From Desertimonas flava (GTDB lineage Bacteria; Actinomycetota; Acidimicrobiia; Acidimicrobiales; Ilumatobacteraceae): DNA of 64,000 bases. Location of the stretch: positions 115,156 through 179,155 of the forward strand of contig NZ_QKYK01000010.1 in NCBI RefSeq assembly GCF_003426815.1. Reading direction: 5' to 3'. Below, piece after piece: positions 7,779 to 16,114 of the stretch. Position numbers and translations under genes: made by a program. How positions within the stretch are numbered: position 1 is the first letter of the stretch; each line of letters starts with the position of its first letter. Below the pieces are notes generated by a model. It had not been told where the DNA came from, ran no database searches, and saw only the letters and a list, made by a program, of their open reading frames with translations.

Positions 7779-8536
7779 CGATTGCTGCCCTCCGGGGCGC
7801 CGAGTCGTACCACGAGCGGCAAGTGGTCAGACAGCTCGCCGAGCCGGGCCTCGTCCACGGATGTCGCACCCACGGTGGCGTCCAGCACCGCCCAACCGGG
7901 TGGTGCCATCACGTAGTCCAGCCGCTGGTCCGCCCGACGGCCGGCACGATGCCCGGGGCTCCAGTTGGTGAAGCCCTCGCCATGCGGGTGGGCGCTCGCC
8001 CAGGCGTCCGTCCAGCCGGCCGACTCGAGCCGCGCCGGCGCCGGACCTCCCGGGCAGTCGTTGAAGTCACCACCGACGACGGCACCCCCGGCGCGGCCGA
8101 CGACGGTCGACGCCTCCTGGCCGCGGGCGTCGCCCTCGTCATGCGGCGACAGGTGCACGTTGACGACCGACACCCTGGCGTGCGCCGATTCGATCGTGGC
8201 GAGCACGGCGACGCGTCGTCGCCACGTGAACAGTGGCGAGCGGCGCAGGACGACCTTCGCCGTCGACGAGAAGGCCCACGGCGTCAGCACCGCCAGCCCC
8301 TCGGGCCACGCCCACAACGACACGTGCTTGAACACCCAGCGCCGACGCATGGACACGGCGGCGGCGAGACGGCGCGACTGCCGGCGCTGGATCTCCTGGA
8401 GCAGCACGACGTCCGGTGCCCACTCGCGGATCACGGCCGCAACGGCGTCCGTGTCGAGACCGTGGGATCCCTGGAGATTCCACGTCAGCACCGTGACCGA
8501 GATCGGTGCCTCGTCGGGATCCACGCCGACATTCAA
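7775..8536 (-). CDS. Endonuclease/exonuclease/phosphatase (EEP) family protein
   Basis: The 253-residue protein shows the EEP fold motifs in order: LTWNLQGS with Asn20, VLLQEIQ with the metal ligand Glu48, VVNVHLSPHDEG, GGDFND, RLDYVM and the closing SDHLPL catalytic histidine. EEP enzymes cleave phosphodiester or phosphomonoester bonds in nucleic acids, inositol phosphates or sphingolipids using a divalent metal. No signal peptide is seen, so it should act in the cytoplasm. It is first of three overlapping minus-strand genes with DUF2786 and the HExxH protein. Its start region lies opposite the promoter of the aminotransferase gene, 33 bases away. Substrate unknown. Confidence 0.82.
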   Translation of the reverse strand: MNVGVDPDEAPISVTVLTWNLQGSHGLDTDAVAAVIREWAPDVVLLQEIQRRQSRRLAAAVSMRRRWVFKHVSLWAWPEGLAVLTPWAFSSTAKVVLRRSPLFTWRRRVAVLATIESAHARVSVVNVHLSPHDEGDARGQEASTVVGRAGGAVVGGDFNDCPGGPAPARLESAGWTDAWASAHPHGEGFTNWSPGHRAGRRADQRLDYVMAPPGWAVLDATVGATSVDEARLGELSDHLPLVVRLGAPEGSNR

Positions 8537-8568
8537 TCGACTTTCACCGGACGGTACGGTCCAGGGTG

Positions 8569-9795
8569 ATGAGCACGAGCACGACCCCTCGATTCCTCCA
8601 CCCCTTCGCCGCTCCGGCCCGGCCGGCGTTCGTCGAGGTCGTGCGAGGGGCGGGTGCCCTGCTCTGGACCGCCGACGGCCACGAGCTGATCGACGCCATG
8701 GCCAGCCTGTGGTACTGCAACGTCGGCCACGGACGGGGAGAGATCGCCGACGCCGTCGCCGCCCAGATGCGTTCCATCGAGGCCTACTCGTGCTTCGAGC
8801 CGTTCACCAACGCGCCGGCCGATGCGCTCGCCGAGCGGGTCGCCGCGCTGTCCCCCGTCCCCGATGCCCGCGTCTTCCTGTGCGGCTCAGGCTCGGAGTC
8901 GATCGACACGGCGATCAAACTCGCCCGGCTCGCCCAGCGCCTGTCCGGTCATCCCGATCGCACCGTCGTGGTCAGCCGGGAACGCGGCTATCACGGCACC
9001 AACCTCGGCGGCACCAGCGCTCAGGGCATCGCTCCCAACCGTGAGGGCTGGGGTCCGCTGGTCCCCGAGATGGTGCAGGTGCCGAGCGACGACATCGAAG
9101 CGCTGTCGGTTCTCATGTCCGAGCACGGCGATCGGATCGCCGCGGTGATCAGCGAGCCGGTGCAGGGTGCGGGCGGTGTGTTCCCGCCGGCCGACGGCTA
9201 CCTCCAGGAGGTGCGGGCCCTGTGTGACCGCCACGGAGCGCTGATGGTGCTCGACGAGGTGATCACGGGCTTCGGCCGTCTCGGTCGCTGGTTCGCCGCC
9301 GAGCACTATGGCGTGGTGCCCGACATGATCACGTTCGCCAAGGCGGTCACGTCGGGGTACCAGCAGGTCGGCGGCGTGGTGATCGGCCAGGCGGTGGTCG
9401 GCCCGCTCGAGTCCGATCCCGCCTACCTCCTGCGCCACGGCTACACGTACTCGGGCCACGCCTCGTCGTGCGCCGCCGGCCTGGCCAACCTCGACATCCT
9501 CGAGCGGGAGGAACTGCTCGACCGGGCGGTGCCGATGGGTCGGCGCCTCGCCGACGGGCTCGAAGCGATTGCCGCCGACGGCGGGATCGCCGGCGTCCGC
9601 GGTGTCGGTGCCGTTTGGGCCATCGCCCTCCGGCCCGATCAGAACGCCGTGGCCGTGCGCGACCGCATGTTCGCCGACGGGGTGATCACCCGGGCGATCG
9701 GCGCCGACACCTGCACGTTCTGCCCGCCGCTGGTGACGACGGACGCGCAGATCGACCGCATCGTCGACTCGGTGGCCGGCGCCGTGGCGCCGTAG
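8569..9795 (+). CDS. PLP-dependent class III aminotransferase
   Basis: The 408-residue protein has the class III (omega-) aminotransferase pattern: MASLWYCNVGHGRGEIADAV near the start, CGSGSESIDTAIKLAR at the cofactor phosphate site, MVLDEVITGFGRLG with the PLP-contacting Asp, and FAKAVTSGYQQVGGVV with the Schiff-base lysine. Such enzymes move an amino group from beta-alanine, GABA, taurine, polyamines or similar compounds to pyruvate or 2-oxoglutarate; which one cannot be told from sequence. The ATG at 8569 is chosen since the family N-terminus starts there and TACGGT (8555-8560) lies 8 bases before it. It converges on carD across a hairpin. Confidence 0.88.
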   Translation: MSTSTTPRFLHPFAAPARPAFVEVVRGAGALLWTADGHELIDAMASLWYCNVGHGRGEIADAVAAQMRSIEAYSCFEPFTNAPADALAERVAALSPVPDARVFLCGSGSESIDTAIKLARLAQRLSGHPDRTVVVSRERGYHGTNLGGTSAQGIAPNREGWGPLVPEMVQVPSDDIEALSVLMSEHGDRIAAVISEPVQGAGGVFPPADGYLQEVRALCDRHGALMVLDEVITGFGRLGRWFAAEHYGVVPDMITFAKAVTSGYQQVGGVVIGQAVVGPLESDPAYLLRHGYTYSGHASSCAAGLANLDILEREELLDRAVPMGRRLADGLEAIAADGGIAGVRGVGAVWAIALRPDQNAVAVRDRMFADGVITRAIGADTCTFCPPLVTTDAQIDRIVDSVAGAVAP

Positions 9796-9812
9796 CTTGC
9801 CGTTGGAACCTC

Positions 9813-9837
9813 ACGGTTGGTGCCCGGCACCAACCGT
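9813..9837. terminator. Palindrome with GTGCC-C-GGCAC core
   Basis: A 25-base inverted repeat with 12-base arms (ACGGTTGGTGCC, centre C, then the complement) lies between the convergent aminotransferase and carD genes. It is the first of three hairpins in the window with the same core but different outer arms; see also 25908-25946 and 46828-46866. It is probably a bidirectional terminator. Confidence 0.6.
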
Positions 9838-9871
9838 CAGGTCGCCGGCTGAGCGGCGCGGGGAGCCGGTT

Positions 9872-10411
9872 CTACTTGGTGGCGGCGGCGGTCTTCTTGG
9901 CGGCCGCCGCCTTGGCGGGCTTGAGCACGCCGCGGGCGAGCGCCCCGTCGAGGTAGTCCTCGGCCTCCTCGGCCGTCACCTTGAGCGCCGGCGAGATCTC
10001 GCTGATGAGGTTCACGCGGGCCCTCTCGTACATCGTGCGCTCGGCCGCCGACAGCGAGGCGTCACGGTTGCGGGCGGCGAGGTTCCGGACGACCTCGGCC
10101 ACCTGATACACGTCGCCGCTCTTCAGCTTCTCCTGGTGGTTCTTGAACCGGCGACTCCAGTTCGACGGCACACGCGGATCGGGCTTCGACAGCACGGCCA
10201 CGAGGTCTTCGAGCTCGTCGGCCGACACCGGCGGGCGGACGCCCACCTCGTCGGTCTTGTTCACGGGCACCTTGAGGGTCATCTCGTTGATGACGGTCTG
10301 CAGGATCAGATATTCCTGCTTCTCGCCGAATGCCTCCATCTTCTTGGTTCCCATGACGATGCAGGCACCGTGCTGGGGATAGATGATGGTGTCACCCTTC
10401 TTGAACTTCAC
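9872..10411 (-). CDS. carD: CarD-family transcription factor
   Basis: The 179-residue protein begins MKFKKGDTIIYPQHGACIVM, the Tudor-like RNA-polymerase-interaction domain, and has the C-terminal helical DNA-binding domain (WSRRFKNHQEKLKSGDVYQV and AERTMYERARVNLISEIS), followed by a Lys/Ala-rich tail (KAAAAKKTAAATK). CarD binds the polymerase beta subunit and stabilises open promoter complexes at rRNA and most housekeeping promoters, and is essential in mycobacteria. In many actinobacteria it precedes ispD-ispF; here it does not, and its neighbours are an aminotransferase and an ABC operon. The Lys/Ala tail is longer than in the mycobacterial protein and may add DNA affinity. Identification is firm. 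Confidence 0.93.
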   Translation of the reverse strand: MKFKKGDTIIYPQHGACIVMGTKKMEAFGEKQEYLILQTVINEMTLKVPVNKTDEVGVRPPVSADELEDLVAVLSKPDPRVPSNWSRRFKNHQEKLKSGDVYQVAEVVRNLAARNRDASLSAAERTMYERARVNLISEISPALKVTAEEAEDYLDGALARGVLKPAKAAAAKKTAAATK

Positions 10412-10486
10412 GCAGGCACCTCGAGGCGAGAGTTGGGACGGAGAGACGGGATCGGAGCACAGAGACCGCCCCCGATCGGGTGCTCC

Positions 10487-10492
10487 ATTGTA
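10487..10492 (-). promoter_or_regulatory. Predicted -10 box of carD
   Basis: TACAAT on the minus strand, close to the TATAAT consensus, with a predicted start near 10480 and a 5' leader of about 70 bases. A perfect CCCGATCGGG palindrome (10471-10480) overlaps the predicted start site and could bind a regulator. No strong -35 is seen, which is usual for CarD-dependent promoters. Confidence 0.45.
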
Positions 10493-10606
10493 CGGCGAAA
10501 CGAGCCCGATCAGGTGGCCCGGTGGCGCGGGTTCGGCCGACGGTCCGAGTCGAGAGCACAGGGGTTACCGCGTGTTACTCTGCCCGCGGCGGCGGCCCAG
10601 GGTCGC

Positions 10607-10639
10607 CGTCAACGCACCGTCAACGCACCGTCAACGCAC
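10607..10639 (+). repeat. Three tandem copies of an 11-base repeat
   Basis: CGTCAACGCAC is repeated three times without interruption, 42 bases upstream of the solute-binding protein ATG, followed at 10641-10655 by the inverted repeat CACGG-acgcg-CCGTG. The period is close to one DNA turn, which would place three binding sites on one helix face. A TACTCT -10-like box is at 10576-10581, so the repeats would lie in the transcribed leader. Confidence 0.6.
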
Positions 10640-10680
10640 CCACGGACGCGCCGTGGGGCACCGAGACTTGGGGGTTCTAC

Positions 10681-12021
10681 ATGGCTCGATCACGGCATCT
10701 CGCCATCACAGCGGCGGCGGCCACGGCATTGCTCGTGCCGACCGCAATCGCCGGGGCGAGCGCGCCGCCCGACAGCGGCGCCGCCGAATCAGGAGCCGCC
10801 GAAGAGGTCCCCACCGGCACGGGCACGCCCGAGGAGGCCACCGAATGGGCCTTGAACTACACCGGCGGCACCGCCGGTGAGGCGTCGGGCGACCCGATCC
10901 GCATCGGCTACGTGAACCAGGAGGCACTCTTCCCCGAGGCCACCCTCGGCATCAAGGCCGCCGTCGAGTTCGTCAACGCCGAGCTGGGCGGCGCCGACGG
11001 GCGTCCCATCGAGCTCGTCGAGTGCCAGCTCAACACCGCCGAAGACGGCGGCGCCTGCGGCGCCCAGATGGCCAACGACGACTCGATCGTCGCAGTGCTC
11101 ACCGGCACGAGCAACGTCGGCAACAAGGAGCTCTACGACGCCCTGGCCGGCAACAAGCCGGTCCTCATCGGCAACGGCATCACCACCGACGACTTCGTCA
11201 ACACCGCCGGGGTGTCGTACACGGCGGGCTCCACCGGCGTGATCGCCGGCATGGCCATCTTCACGATCGAGGAGTTCGCGCCCGAGAACGTCGCCGTCGT
11301 GTACGTCGACAACGCCGGCGGCCAGGCCGGCGCTCAGGTCCTGCTCAAGCCCATCCTCGACGCCGCCGGTGTCACCAGCACCCTCGTCGGCGTCCCCGAG
11401 ACGGCGACCGCCCCCGACATCGCCGCGGCGATGCAGGCCGCCGGCGCCGACAGCGCCGACGTCTTCGTGTCGCTGCTCACCCTGCAGGGCTGCATCGCCA
11501 GCTACGACGCCATCTCGTCGCTCGGCATCGACCCGGTCGTGGTCACGACGGGCCTCTGTTTCGGCACGCCGATGACCGACCACCTCGCCGAGCTCGGCGT
11601 CGAGGGCACGTACCCCGACGGCTGGTACTTCGGCGGCTATGGCTACAGCTACTTCCTCCCCGACTACGACTCGGGCATGCAGGCGTACATCACCAAGGTG
11701 CAGGAGTACGGAGAGCCGGTGGGCGGGTCCGAGACGCTCGAGTACACCGGCTTCGCCGGCCCGATGTTCGCCAACCTGCTGACGATCACCAAGTTCATCA
11801 ACGAGCTCGGTGCCGACAACCTCGATTTCACCACCCTCGACGAGACGGTGCGCTCGTTCACCGGTCCGATGATGATCCAGTCCGGGCCCATCGAGTGCGG
11901 CGTCGGCATCTTCATCGCGGCGTGCGGTCACGAGATGGGCATCGAGCAGTACATCGACGGTGAGTGGGTGCCGGTGCGCGACGGACTCAACGGCAATCCG
12001 ATCGTCGTTCCCGTCGCGTGA
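10681..12021 (+). CDS. Branched-chain amino-acid-type ABC transporter substrate-binding protein
   Basis: The 446-residue protein has a signal peptide (MARSRHLAITAAAATALL through AIAGASA), then a low-complexity linker rich in Ala, Glu, Gly and Thr to about residue 65, then a type I periplasmic-binding fold starting IRIGYVNQEALFPE. It belongs to the LivJ/amide-binding group (FAALTITKF-like C-terminal lobe). It would capture branched-chain amino acids, amides or similar solutes outside the cell for the permease and ATPases that follow. There is no lipobox cysteine, which is unusual for a monoderm. The ATG at 10681 is chosen for the signal peptide. Ligand is inferred from family only. Confidence 0.85.
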   Translation: MARSRHLAITAAAATALLVPTAIAGASAPPDSGAAESGAAEEVPTGTGTPEEATEWALNYTGGTAGEASGDPIRIGYVNQEALFPEATLGIKAAVEFVNAELGGADGRPIELVECQLNTAEDGGACGAQMANDDSIVAVLTGTSNVGNKELYDALAGNKPVLIGNGITTDDFVNTAGVSYTAGSTGVIAGMAIFTIEEFAPENVAVVYVDNAGGQAGAQVLLKPILDAAGVTSTLVGVPETATAPDIAAAMQAAGADSADVFVSLLTLQGCIASYDAISSLGIDPVVVTTGLCFGTPMTDHLAELGVEGTYPDGWYFGGYGYSYFLPDYDSGMQAYITKVQEYGEPVGGSETLEYTGFAGPMFANLLTITKFINELGADNLDFTTLDETVRSFTGPMMIQSGPIECGVGIFIAACGHEMGIEQYIDGEWVPVRDGLNGNPIVVPVA

Positions 12022-12031
12022 CACGGCGCGC

Positions 12032-14269
12032 GTGACGACCACCACGTCGCGTTCCCCCGTCGCGTACGCCCGGTACGCAGCACTCGGTTCGGCGGCGATC
12101 GCGTTCATCGCGATCGTCGCCGTCCGGGACTTCCGGGAGAGCTTCTTCTCCGGACCGGGCGTCGCGCAGGGTGCGCTCATCGCGGCGATCAGCCTGGGGG
12201 TCGTCCTCACCTATCGCGGCGCGGGCGTCGTCAACTTCGCCAACGCCGCGGTCGCCATGTACGCGGCGTACGTGTACGCCGGCCTGCGGTCCCAGGGCGA
12301 CGTCTTCCTGCCGCCGTTGCCCAACCCGCTGGCCCTCGTCGAGGGGGTCGTCCACTGGTTCCAGGACCCGGCCACGCTCGACCTGCCCGACTGGCCGACC
12401 ACGGTCTCGCTCGGCGGACCGATGGGCTTCGGTCTGGCGCTGTTCCTGTCGCTGGTGTTCTGCGTGCTGCTCGGCCTGGCCATGCACTACCTCGTGTTCC
12501 GCCCGCTGCGGAACGCGCCGATGCTCGCCAAGGTGGTGGCGTCGGTCGGCCTGCTCCTACTCTTGCAGGCGATCGTCGTGCGCCGATTCGCCACCAACGC
12601 CCAGACGATCAAGCCACTGGGGTTCGTCAGCAAGGACCAGGTGAACCTCAGGTTGCTGACGATGACGCAGGAGCAGATCTTCGTCAGCGTCCTCGTCATC
12701 GCCTTCGCGATCGCCCTGTGGGTGCTGTTCCAGCGCACTCGCTTCGGCCTCGCCACCCGGGCCGCCGCCGAGAACGAGCGGGGCGCGATGGTGCTCGGCT
12801 TCTCGCCCGACTTCCTCGCCGGCGTCAACTGGGTGCTCGCCACCGTCATCACGGGGCTGCTCGGCATCTTCGTCGCGTCGATCAACTCACTGATCGATCC
12901 GGCGAGCACCCCGGCGCTCATCCTGCCGGCCTTGACCGCCGCCCTCGTCGGAGGGTTCTCGTCGTTCGGCATCACCACCCTGACGGCGTTCCTTCTCGGA
13001 ATGCTCGGACCGCTCGTCACCGAGATGGGCGTCAACCGGTCGTGGTTCCCCAAGTCGAACGGCCAGGCGATCCCCGGGGTCGACGAGATGGTGGCGCTCG
13101 TCGTCATCGTCATCGTGCTGTTCGTGCGCGGCGATGCCGTACCCGGCCGCGGGTCGGTGACGCTCGGCCGCCTGCCGTTCGCACCCACCCCACCGCGTTG
13201 GGCCCTGCGCGCCGGCGGACCGGCGCTGGCCGTGCTCGCGGCGCTGGCGGCGATGTTCTGGTTCACGCCGCCGTTCCGGCTGGCCCTCGCCGACACCCTC
13301 GTCGGGATCATCATCTGCCTGTCGGTCGTCGTCCTCACCGGCTTCGTCGGGCAGATCTCCCTGGCCCAGATGTCGTTCGCCGGGATCTCGGCGTTCGTCG
13401 TCGCCAAACTGTCGACGGAACAGGGCTGGCCCTTCCCGTGGCCGATCCTCGTTGGCGCGGTCGCCGCCCTCGCCACCGGCATGGTCGTGGCGATCCCGGC
13501 GCTCCGGGTGCGCGGCGTGCACCTCGCCATCGTCACGCTGGCGTTCGCCGTGGCCGTCGATCAGTTCCTGTTCAAGAACCCGTCGGTCAACAGCCCGCTC
13601 TATGGCGCCCCGGTGAACACGCCCGACTGGCTCGATCCGAACAAGCCGCGCACGTTCAAGCCGTTCCTCGTCACGATCGGTGACGGCAAGCAGCCCAACC
13701 CGATGACCGCGGTGTTCTGCCTCGTCGCCGTCGTCGTGCTCTGCTACCTCGTCGCCAACCTGCGGCGCAGCAACACCGGCCGGCAGATGCTCGCCCTGCG
13801 CTCCAACGAGCGGGCGGCGGCCGCCGCCGGCGTGAGCATCCGTGGCACGAAGATGCTCGCCTTCGCCGTGTCGGCGTTCATCGCCGGCATCGGCGGTGCC
13901 GTCATCGCCTACCGCTCGGGTGGGGCCGACGAGGCCCGCTACCTGTACATCCAGTCGCTCGTCTTCTTCGCCTTCGCCTACCTCGGAGGGATCTCCAGCG
14001 TCTCGGGAGCGATCGCCGGCGGCTTCCTCGTGTCGGGCGGCCTCGTGTTCACGTTCCTGAAGAACGTCATGGGCGTCCCCAGCGAGTTCGCCCTGCTGCT
14101 GGGCGGCCTCGGGCTGATCATCACGGCCATCGCCAACCCCGACGGCATCGCCGGAAAGCTCCGCACCATCACTGCGTTCCCCGCCCACGCCGGCCGCGCC
14201 TGGACGCTGCCTCGCTGGCGCTCGGTCGCTGGCACCGGCACCGGCACCGGCACCGAGGAGCGAGCATGA
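12032..14269 (+). CDS. Fused LivH-LivM branched-chain-type ABC permease
   Basis: One 745-residue chain contains both permease subunits that are normally separate. Residues about 45-360 match LivH (ISLGVVLTYRGAGVVNFANA, later FGLATRAAAENERGAMVLGF), and about 400-710 match LivM (GFVGQISLAQMSFAGISAFV, LRVRGVHLAIVTLAFAVAVD, LRSNERAAAAAGVSIRGTK). About 16-18 membrane spans are expected. The GTG at 12032, 10 bases after the binding-protein stop, is chosen. The C-terminus ends in a Gly-Thr repeat encoded by four GGCACC units. The stop overlaps the next ATG by four bases. The fusion enforces a 1:1 subunit ratio; it is known in some actinobacterial Liv systems. Confidence 0.87.
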   Translation: MTTTTSRSPVAYARYAALGSAAIAFIAIVAVRDFRESFFSGPGVAQGALIAAISLGVVLTYRGAGVVNFANAAVAMYAAYVYAGLRSQGDVFLPPLPNPLALVEGVVHWFQDPATLDLPDWPTTVSLGGPMGFGLALFLSLVFCVLLGLAMHYLVFRPLRNAPMLAKVVASVGLLLLLQAIVVRRFATNAQTIKPLGFVSKDQVNLRLLTMTQEQIFVSVLVIAFAIALWVLFQRTRFGLATRAAAENERGAMVLGFSPDFLAGVNWVLATVITGLLGIFVASINSLIDPASTPALILPALTAALVGGFSSFGITTLTAFLLGMLGPLVTEMGVNRSWFPKSNGQAIPGVDEMVALVVIVIVLFVRGDAVPGRGSVTLGRLPFAPTPPRWALRAGGPALAVLAALAAMFWFTPPFRLALADTLVGIIICLSVVVLTGFVGQISLAQMSFAGISAFVVAKLSTEQGWPFPWPILVGAVAALATGMVVAIPALRVRGVHLAIVTLAFAVAVDQFLFKNPSVNSPLYGAPVNTPDWLDPNKPRTFKPFLVTIGDGKQPNPMTAVFCLVAVVVLCYLVANLRRSNTGRQMLALRSNERAAAAAGVSIRGTKMLAFAVSAFIAGIGGAVIAYRSGGADEARYLYIQSLVFFAFAYLGGISSVSGAIAGGFLVSGGLVFTFLKNVMGVPSEFALLLGGLGLIITAIANPDGIAGKLRTITAFPAHAGRAWTLPRWRSVAGTGTGTGTEERA
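14231..14254 (+). repeat. GGCACC x4 microsatellite at the end of the permease gene
   Basis: Four perfect tandem GGCACC hexamers encode the Gly-Thr repeat just before the permease stop. Because the unit is six bases, slippage would alter protein length without changing frame. Confidence 0.75.
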
Positions 14270-15065
14270 CGCCGTTGCTCGAGACACGGTCGATGTCGGT
14301 CACGTTCGGCGGTCTGCGGGCCGTCGACGAGGTCGACCTGCATGTCGACGAGGGCCAGGTCGTCGGGCTCATCGGGCCCAACGGCGCCGGCAAGACGACG
14401 TTCATCGACGGCCTGACCGGCTTCGTCCCCACCACCGGCGACATCCTGTTCCAGGGCACGTCGCTGGGCGGGGTGTTCCCCCACCAGCGGGGCCGTCTCG
14501 GGCTGGCCCGGACGTGGCAATCCCTCGAGCTGTTCGACGACCTCACGGTGCGCGACAACCTGCGCGTCGCCTCCGAACGCCAGTCGCCGCTGGGCTTCCT
14601 CACCGATCTCGTGCGTCCGACGCGCCGGCGTGACCAGCGCAACGTGGAGTTCGCGCTCGATGTGCTCGGCATCGGCGAGCTGGCCGAACGCATGCCCACC
14701 GAGATCAGCCAGGGTCAGCGCAAGCTCGTCAGCTGCGCGAGGGCCCTCGCCGCCCGACCCAAGCTCGTGTGCATGGACGAGCCGGCCGCCGGCCTCGACA
14801 CCAGAGAGAGCCGCGAGTTCGGCGAGCAGCTGCGACGCATCCGCGACGCCGGCATCACCGTGTTCCTCGTCGACCACGACATGGGCCTCGTGCTCGACGT
14901 GTGCGACTACATCTACGTCATCGAGTTCGGCCGCAAGATCGCCGAGGGCACCCCCAGGCAGATCACGACCGACGAGCGGGTGATCGAGGCGTACCTCGGC
15001 TCGGCAGCCAACGACTCCGGCGGGCTGGATGTCGACGGGGGCGAAACCGGGGAAGGCAGCCGGTC

Positions 15066-15069
<4 letters not shown>
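14266..15069 (+). CDS. livG: Branched-chain-type ABC transporter ATP-binding protein (LivG-like)
   Basis: The 267-residue ATPase has Walker [10 protein letters not shown] (about 37-45), the signature ISQGQRKL with flanking [11 protein letters not shown], Walker [13 protein letters not shown] and the switch histidine in [10 protein letters not shown]. The extended segment before the signature and the D-x-x-G-L-V-x-D-V-C-D pattern are typical of LivG rather than LivF. It supplies energy with LivF to the fused permease. It starts inside the permease stop (ATGA) and its own stop overlaps the livF start, so the operon is translationally coupled. The signature is ISQGQ rather than LSGGQ, an accepted variant. 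Confidence 0.87.
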
Positions 15070-15782
<713 letters not shown>

Positions 15783-15809
15783 GCGCCTCCCGCGAGCCAC
15801 CCGTCCGAC

Positions 15810-15860
15810 GGAAGTGCCGACCAGGCGGGCCTCCCCCGGTCATTCCACGACGGCACTTCC
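15810..15860 (+). terminator. Inverted repeat downstream of the Liv operon
   Basis: GGAAGTGCCG (15810-15819) pairs with CGGCACTTCC (15851-15860) around a 31-base GC-rich loop. It lies 28 bases after the livF stop and is the only terminator candidate before the tRNA gene. The long loop makes it weaker than the other hairpins in the window. Confidence 0.4.
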
Positions 15861-15935
15861 TCGATGCGCAGGCGTGCCCGGCTCCGTCGTGTGACGGGGC
15901 CGTCAGCCGCCGTCCGCCCTAGGCTGGCGCCCGTG

Positions 15936-16009
15936 GCCTCCGTAGCTCAGCTGGATAGAGCACCGGACTTCTAATCCGACCGTCGCAGGTTCGAATCCTG
16001 CCGGAGGCG
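15936..16009 (+). tRNA. tRNA-Arg (anticodon UCU)
   Basis: A 74-base cloverleaf: acceptor GCCTCCG/CGGAGGC, D arm GCTC...GAGC, anticodon loop CTTCTAA giving anticodon TCT (15970-15972), and T arm with GGTTCGAATCC. It reads AGA, a rare codon in this GC-rich sequence. The first anticodon-stem pair (C with A) is a mismatch. CCA is not encoded. A strong hairpin follows. Confidence 0.95.
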
Positions 16010-16015
16010 CGGGGC

Positions 16016-16050
16016 GAATGACGGGACGCGCCTTGCGCGTCCCGTCATTC
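16016..16050 (+). terminator. Hairpin terminator after tRNA-Arg
   Basis: GAATGACGGGACGCGC (16016-16031), loop CTT, then its exact complement to 16050: 16-base arms and a 3-base loop starting 7 bases after the tRNA. No U-tract. It probably ends the tRNA transcript. Confidence 0.75.
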
Positions 16051-16114
16051 ACGCAGCGCCGTCGTCGCTCGAAGTTCCCGGCGCTGACGGAGCCGATCGG
16101 CCAGACTCGCATCC

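Noticed and set aside
10607..10639. CRISPR-like repeats
   Set aside because: The units are 11 bases and adjacent, with no spacers and no cas genes nearby.
15810..16050. Possible integration site at tRNA-Arg
   Set aside because: tRNA 3' ends are common attachment sites, but no integrase and no second copy of the tRNA end is visible in the window.
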